Source: Welwitschia mirabilis (lineage: Eukaryota > Gnetophyta > Gnetopsida > Welwitschiales). From it: 38,130 nt of DNA. The notes beneath the pieces are model-generated. The model ran no database searches, was not told where the DNA came from, and saw nothing but the letters and a program-made list of their open reading frames with translations. Below are positions 32,541 through 38,130 of this stretch, piece after piece; positions within the stretch are counted from its first letter, which is position 1, and each line of letters starts with the position of its first letter. The translations under genes and the position numbers were made by a program. Location of the stretch: assembly GCA_051453625.1 (NCBI GenBank), contig JBOZIK010000001.1, positions 274,732,763-274,770,892 on the forward strand, given 5' to 3'.

Positions 32541-33590
32541 GCAATTGATGTTTCTTAGTTTACCAAGAACCAACTTTTTGTTTTTTAAAAAAAATTATTT
32601 TTATTTATTTTTATGACCTATCATTATCAAAATTATTTATTTAAAAAAAAAGATCGTTATGTGTTTTGCATGAAATAAATACATCCAAAGCATAAGGACA
32701 TGGATCTATAGGCATTTAATTTAGATCTATATGTTGAACAAGACTTTTGTCTAGGTGTAATTTATTCTTGTTTTTTATTTTTAACTAAAAATATGATAGG
32801 TTTATTTTCTTTTGTAGAGCTTCTCTTTGTGTTGCACTATTAATATGTACATATGTTTGTGTAAATAAATATTTTAAAATCAGAAATATTTTTCATGAGA
32901 TGTCTTATTTTAAATTATGTATTTTTTGAAATCATTTCTTATGTATCTTCTAACAAAAAATTGTAACCTAACTAATGTCATAGTTCTTTTCATTAACATT
33001 ATTATACTCTCTCTAATTTTCTTTATTATTTTATTTTTAAAGTATGTATTTACTAAATTTTTATTATTTCACATTAGTCTCTTATCATAAAAATTTTTTA
33101 GTACAGCATTGAATTAGATCTACTATTAGTTGAATTTGTAGGATAAGTAATGAGAAATTAGAATACTAACAACTATTACATAAATTTGACATTGAGATTA
33201 ATCAAGATTATTAAAAACCTTTATTTTATATTAGTGAGATCTCAACTAAAAACCTCATTGACATTTCTCTAACTAAGTTAATATGTCTAACCTTGATAGA
33301 AATAGTGTACATCAAGTCTCATCTAGAAAAACTTTAAAAGCATATTATACCCTAAGCATTTAGCTACATCTTCTTACATGGTTTTGTCTCTTCACATAAA
33401 AATAATTGAAATAAAACATTAGTTATTAATCTGTTATCCAAATACTATGGCTTAGAATTTTAACATCTCTATGAAAGCTTAAAGAGTTTAAGGCTTTAAT
33501 TTTAATTATATGAAAGAAACTAAAGTGTTTAGAATGAAATTTTATTATTTTTTCCAAAGAAAAATCATAATCTTGATTACACAATCTAAA
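32541..33590 (+). mobile_element. Element B: leader region, then homology is lost
   Basis: Homologous to 6773-7720 of element A: 'CCAAGAACCA', 'GTAGAGCTTCTCTTTGTGTTG', 'TTAATTTTAATTATATGAAA'. No gag or pol motif follows, so B is a truncated 5' end. Because LTR, primer site and leader are all present, B cannot be the 3' LTR of A. Confidence 0.65.
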
Positions 33591-34199
33591 ACCTTATCCT
33601 GTGAGGTGATGGAGAGACCTTTTGCTTTGTTTAAAATAAATAAATGGAAATTATGATATCACAATATGAAGTTATGGTATAAGATCTAGCTTGAAAGGGA
33701 ACAAGCTAGTAAAGAGGCATCATGCAGCCTGAAGTAGAATAAGTAAGCATAATAGACAAAGAATATTAGTAAATCTAGCAAGTAATAGAGAAGGGAAAAT
33801 AGAATTTCTTGTAGCATTAAGGTACAGGAATATCAATTTTGCAAACTAAAACATATTTTTCATTCAACTAAGTATTTCCATTCACGAAGAGTATAAAACC
33901 AAATAGAACTTGTAGAGAAAAGCATGCTCTGAAGGGAAGATCTGTTATGAGCTTTCTAAATATGATAGAAAATAATGATTATAAATCCATTTTAAACATG
34001 ATTCTTCACTTTGTTATAGTTTCACTTTCAATATTTGATTATTATCCAAGTGGAGTCGTCAGCTCTAAGATTAATAAGAACATCATTAAGTTTCCTCCTA
34101 ATGTGGATAGTGAAACCATAATAAAGAAAAAGATGAAGATTCTTCTTTAATCTATTCACACATGCATGCACTATTACTAATTATTCCCCTTTGATAAAG
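33591..34199. other. Unassigned stretch between B and LINE 2
   Basis: Contains a plus-strand 67-codon open stretch (33947-34150, MSFLNMIENNDYKS...) that I do not recognise. A word at 34050-34080 (AGTGGAGTC..C...AAGATTAATAAGAA) resembles one at 30270-30300. This may be a further dispersed repeat, but is too short to be sure. Confidence 0.45.
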
Positions 34200-37100
34200 A
34201 AAATATTTTATTAATAGTTTGCCTTTGAGAAGCTTATAAGTAAAAAATTTATGTCTAGGTGTTTAAGCCCCTATTACAACCAAAACTAGTTTTTTCATCT
34301 CATTCATACTAATCCATCATAGTTGCATATCCTATTTGAGTATTTTAATAGTCATGATTGTTTCATTAGTAATCCTATTCATTATGTATTAATTTTTTGT
34401 AGAACCAATTCTTTGTTTTTGCAAAAGCTCACTAAGTAGGAGAGACATCTACTATTATTGGTACTTGAGAAAAGTAAACATTTCCATAAAGATGTTTATG
34501 CCTTATAACTAAAACATAAGGTTTGTTTTCTATATGCAACCACCATAAGAACTTACCCATAAGGGAAATGTCCATAGCTGGTAACTTTTTAAGACCAACG
34601 CCTTCATCTTTGTTGTCTTATAAATATTCTTTCAATTGATAGTGTGCATAGTTATGCTACTATCATGAGACCATAAAAATGATCTTTCTATCTCCTTCAA
34701 AGAGTTAATAATAAACTTAGAACCTTTTAGAATGAAAATGAAATAAATAGGAATAGCTTAAAGACAATATTTAATAAGTTGAAACTTACCTACCTAATAA
34801 AGAAGATGATCATTTCAACTAGTTAAGCTTTTATGGACTTTATCTAGTAAATCACTCCACATATCTTTATTCATCCTAGTGATAAATAGAAATGAACTTA
34901 AATATTTTATAGGAAATTATTCTATATCACATTCAAGGTTATGGTTTAACTTATTTTCCTCATTTTCTCCAACATTAAAGTAATACAAATTATGCTTGTA
35001 AAGATTTATTGTAAGCCTTGAGTCTTGGGAAAAATCTTGTAAAAACATTTTAATGGCAATAATAGAGGAGAAGCTACCTCCATTAAAGATCATGATATCA
35101 TCCACAAACTAGGAGTCGATAAATTCCTCACAACCATAAGCAAGGATAATATGTTTCATAGGCCCTCTTTCCTTAAGAGATCTAAGTCTCATAGGAAATC
35201 CTTTCATAGATAAAATAAAGAGATAAGTAGAAATAGGATCTCCTCGTATTAGATTATTAAGGGCATCAAAATAAGTAGTTTAAAAACCATTAATGAAAGT
35301 ATAGAAAGTACTAGAAGTATAACAAAATTCAAGTTAATTAATCTACTGACTATACAAGCCATAGCTTTGGAGTACATTTATCATATAATGCCAATTAATT
35401 CTATCATAGGCCTTGAAAATATCCAGAATAAAATTAATATTGGTTTTTTTCCATTTTTTCTTTTTTTCTTTTCCTTTTTCTTTTTTTTTTTTTGGTCTAT
35501 AAGTAAAATGAATGATTTCTTATACTAAATGAAACGGATCTATTATTTAATTTCCTTTCAAAAATCATGCTTGTTTTTTTATCCATAATACTTGGGAGTA
35601 TTCTTCTAATCCTTAAAGAAAAATCTTTTGAGAGGATCTTGTAGACTGTTTAACATAAAATAATGGGTCTAAATTCCTTAAAGAATTTACCATTCCCTTT
35701 TTGGAGAATAAGGATGATCGAAATGAAGTTGAACTTCTTAATGAGCTTATTTGATTTCCAAAATTCAAAAATCATATTTAAAAAATCTTCCTTAACTAAG
35801 TACCATTTTTTTAAATAATTCAATTGAAAAGTCATCTACACTAGAATATTTTTTATTTGACATTGAGAAGATAAATTTTTTACCTCATCCATTAAGGATT
35901 TTTTGTTAAGAAGCTTAATATATTTTAGCTGAAACTTTCTATCAATAGCTTGTACAAAAGTATCTGCCTTATGATTATTAATTAGAATGCCTTTACTAAG
36001 AATTCCCTTATAAAAGTTAATTGTTTCTTTTTCAATGTCCTTTTGATTAATTAACCACCTATCATCTAAATCTTTAATACCTCTAATATGAGAAAGTAAA
36101 TATTTAATGGAAGCATAAGAATGAAAAATTTACTATTTTCACTATCAAACTTGTTCCAATCTAATATTTCACGCTCACTCCAATAAAGATTTTCTTACTT
36201 TTAAAGCTCATAATTAATTTAAAGGGTTGCATTCTCTATTTCTTTTATCTTCATTTTATCTTGTCAATCTAATATCTTCTTAAATAGAAGATATATTTTC
36301 CTTGAGTTTTTTTTTCCTCTTCTCTTTCTAGCTATTATTGTTGGTGAAATACCATCTAAAAATTTAATCTTTAATAGCCATCAGCTTGGATTAGATCTTA
36401 TAGTAATCACAGCCTACTATTTCCAATTATCATGTACTGTGCATAATATTTTTTAATATCTTCATTGTTATCCCAATTTTTCTCACATCTAAAAATCTTT
36501 GAAGGCCAAGCCATATTATACTCTGTGGTTAAATAGATTGACTAATGATTTAGGCTTATTCTAGGTAATTTCTAAGCATGCATATTTTGAAACTAGAGAA
36601 GCCAGCATAAAGAGCACATACAATGATCTAGTTTACAAAAAATACTTTGGATCCCTTTTCTCATATTATCCTAGCTACATGTGCATTTGGAAATAGGAAC
36701 ATCTATAAGATCAACTATTTTGATCCCTTGATTCATAGCTTCACTACCTAAGTTTCACTAGTTATTACCTCCTTTTTTTTAAGTAAGTTAATAACATTAT
36801 TAAAATCATAACAAATCAGAAATATTTTCTCATCCACAAAACCAGTTAAGTTAAGAGAAAAATGATGGATTCCTAGGAATAATAAAAAGAACCCTTTAAC
36901 AAGGTCTTTAACCACTATAAAGATCTCTTAAATAAATATTAATAACATAGTTTAAAGGCTTGGAGACTACTAGTATTTTTTTAGAAAAGAGTAAGTGCAC
37001 AAAGCAATAATTAATAAAGATGATGAGTAGTCGAAATTTCACATCTATAGAGTCTAATAAAGCATAAAAAACTTTAGAAAGCACACTTAATAGCTCTGAA

Positions 37101-37229
37101 AATTAGGATAAACCTGCTAAAAACACTGAATGAACTAAATAAGACTATAGAACTATAACATGAGGAATGTTTAAGTTATATGAGAAACAATCCTACTTAA
37201 GAAACAACATTACATCATTAAGAGATTAA
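34200..37229 (-). pseudogene. LINE 2 ORF2: L1-type endonuclease-RT
   Basis: Minus strand, in L1 order. Endonuclease end: GIKIVDLIDVPISKCTCS...CKLDHCM (about 36590-36720; family: LxDLPLxGxxFTW...LDR). Linker: YWSEREILDW..., HSYASIKYLLSHIRGIKDLD, KDIEKETINFYKGILSKG. RT: LNYLKKWYLVKEDFLNMIFE (35780-35835), SIILILQKGNGKFFKEFRPI, DIFKAYDRINW (about 35410), RGDPISTYLFIL (about 35235), FVDDIMIF (about 35095, catalytic Asp pair intact) and SRLTINLYKHNLYYFNV. From about 36055 to 35650 one frame is almost unbroken. The RT is interrupted by a purine tract (35441-35494) between motifs. After the catalytic motif come weaker pieces to about 34200, including FLWWLHIENKPYVLVIRHKH. The start is lost in the gap. 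It is not a copy of LINE 1: aligned motifs differ throughout. Confidence 0.9.
35441..35494 (-). repeat. A/G tract inside the LINE 2 RT
   Basis: On the minus strand a run of A with scattered G about 50 bases long, reading mostly Lys, lies between the linker and the DIFKAYDRINW motif, where other L1 RTs have a short KRKKG-like loop. Apparently an expanded Lys-codon run. Confidence 0.8.
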
Positions 37230-37902
37230 NNNNNNNNNNNNNNNNNNNNNNNNNNNNNNNNNNNNNNNNNNNNNNNNNNNNNNNNNNNNNNNNNNNNNNN
37301 NNNNNNNNNNNNNNNNNNNNNNNNNNNNNNNNNNNNNNNNNNNNNNNNNNNNNNNNNNNNNNNNNNNNNNNNNNNNNNNNNNNNNNNNNNNNNNNNNNNN
37401 NNNNNNNNNNNNNNNNNNNNNNNNNNNNNNNNNNNNNNNNNNNNNNNNNNNNNNNNNNNNNNNNNNNNNNNNNNNNNNNNNNNNNNNNNNNNNNNNNNNN
37501 NNNNNNNNNNNNNNNNNNNNNNNNNNNNNNNNNNNNNNNNNNNNNNNNNNNNNNNNNNNNNNNNNNNNNNNNNNNNNNNNNNNNNNNNNNNNNNNNNNNN
37601 NNNNNNNNNNNNNNNNNNNNNNNNNNNNNNNNNNNNNNNNNNNNNNNNNNNNNNNNNNNNNNNNNNNNNNNNNNNNNNNNNNNNNNNNNNNNNNNNNNNN
37701 NNNNNNNNNNNNNNNNNNNNNNNNNNNNNNNNNNNNNNNNNNNNNNNNNNNNNNNNNNNNNNNNNNNNNNNNNNNNNNNNNNNNNNNNNNNNNNNNNNNN
37801 NNNNNNNNNNNNNNNNNNNNNNNNNNNNNNNNNNNNNNNNNNNNNNNNNNNNNNNNNNNNNNNNNNNNNNNNNNNNNNNNNNNNNNNNNNNNNNNNNNNN
37901 NN
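37230..37902. other. Assembly gap (673 N)
   Basis: Covers the N-terminal endonuclease of LINE 2 and the body of the SINE-like element. The 253-codon frame over it is an artefact. Confidence 0.99.
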
Positions 37903-37930
37903 TAAATTTCATGCTAATAGCAAAATGTTT

Positions 37931-37993
37931 GCACAAACTAGGAATTAAACCAAGGACCTCTTCTTTTCTAAACTGTTTAGTAACCATCGGTGC
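37931..37993 (-). mobile_element. tRNA-like Pol III promoter, probable SINE head
   Basis: On the minus strand the piece starts GCACCGATGGTTACTAAACA and ends TTTGTGC, so its ends can pair (GCAC with GTGC). It contains GGTTTAATTCC (37941-37951), a B box (consensus GGTTCRANNCC) inside a T-arm-like CTTGG-TTTAATT-CCTAG. An A-box-like TGGTTACTAAACAG lies 36 bases upstream. At 63 bases with no clear anticodon arm it is no working tRNA. The downstream body would lie in the gap. Confidence 0.5.
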
Positions 37994-38130
37994 GAACGCT
38001 TCTGCCTGAAAATTTTATTGATACAAAATTACCTTCATCATTTCTCAGCAAGTGAATGCCTAACTTGAAACCCCACAACTACAATGTGGATTGCTTGAAG
38101 AGCTCAAAGCGTTGACATAGATTCAACATT

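Overview
The window looks like intergenic heterochromatin from a flowering-plant nuclear genome. It is very AT-rich and CpG-poor. Every piece of coding sequence I can recognise is a decayed plant retrotransposon: Ty3/gypsy of the Tat/Athila clade with tRNA-Asp primer sites, L1-type LINEs with DUF4283 ORF1, and a Ty1/copia-like LTR. I found no host protein gene, rRNA, intact tRNA, operon or CRISPR array, and I cannot name the species. Six runs of N interrupt the sequence: 231-412, 10295-10304, 11867-11890, 14147-14647, 25141-25699 and 37230-37902.

Layout. 1-672: end of a copia-like LTR. 690-1370: about six diverged copies of a ~130-bp tandem repeat. 1371-5324: AT-rich relics with a dispersed-repeat pair, a G-rich patch and two young tandem duplications. 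5325-11230: element A, a Tat/Athila retrotransposon reading left to right, with LTR, primer site, a gag region too decayed to recognise, protease, reverse transcriptase (RT) and RNase H. Its pol stops just before element X, and no integrase is visible. 11334-20933: element X, a second tRNA-Asp-primed element with two matching LTRs. It has no visible polymerase and carries a long decayed acidic reading frame I do not recognise. Its 3' LTR is split by a ~2.3-kb insertion that contains two minisatellites. 20934-22200: unassigned. 22200-26733: L1 LINE 1 on the minus strand (ORF1, endonuclease, RT, zinc knuckle). 26734-31016: unassigned AT-rich DNA. 31017-33590: element B, the 5' LTR, primer site and leader of a second copy of A's family in the same orientation. 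34200-37229: L1 LINE 2 on the minus strand. 37931-37993: a tRNA-like Pol III promoter sequence, probably the head of a SINE.

The genes do not work together as a system. The window is a stack of insertions: X lies directly behind A's truncated pol, and a further insertion lies inside X's 3' LTR. Most substitutions in the primer sites are C to T or G to A, as expected for long-methylated repeats. The least expected items are X's unassigned reading frame, the ~130-bp repeat array and the 29-bp minisatellite. All homology calls rest on remembered family motifs read by eye and were not checked by any search.
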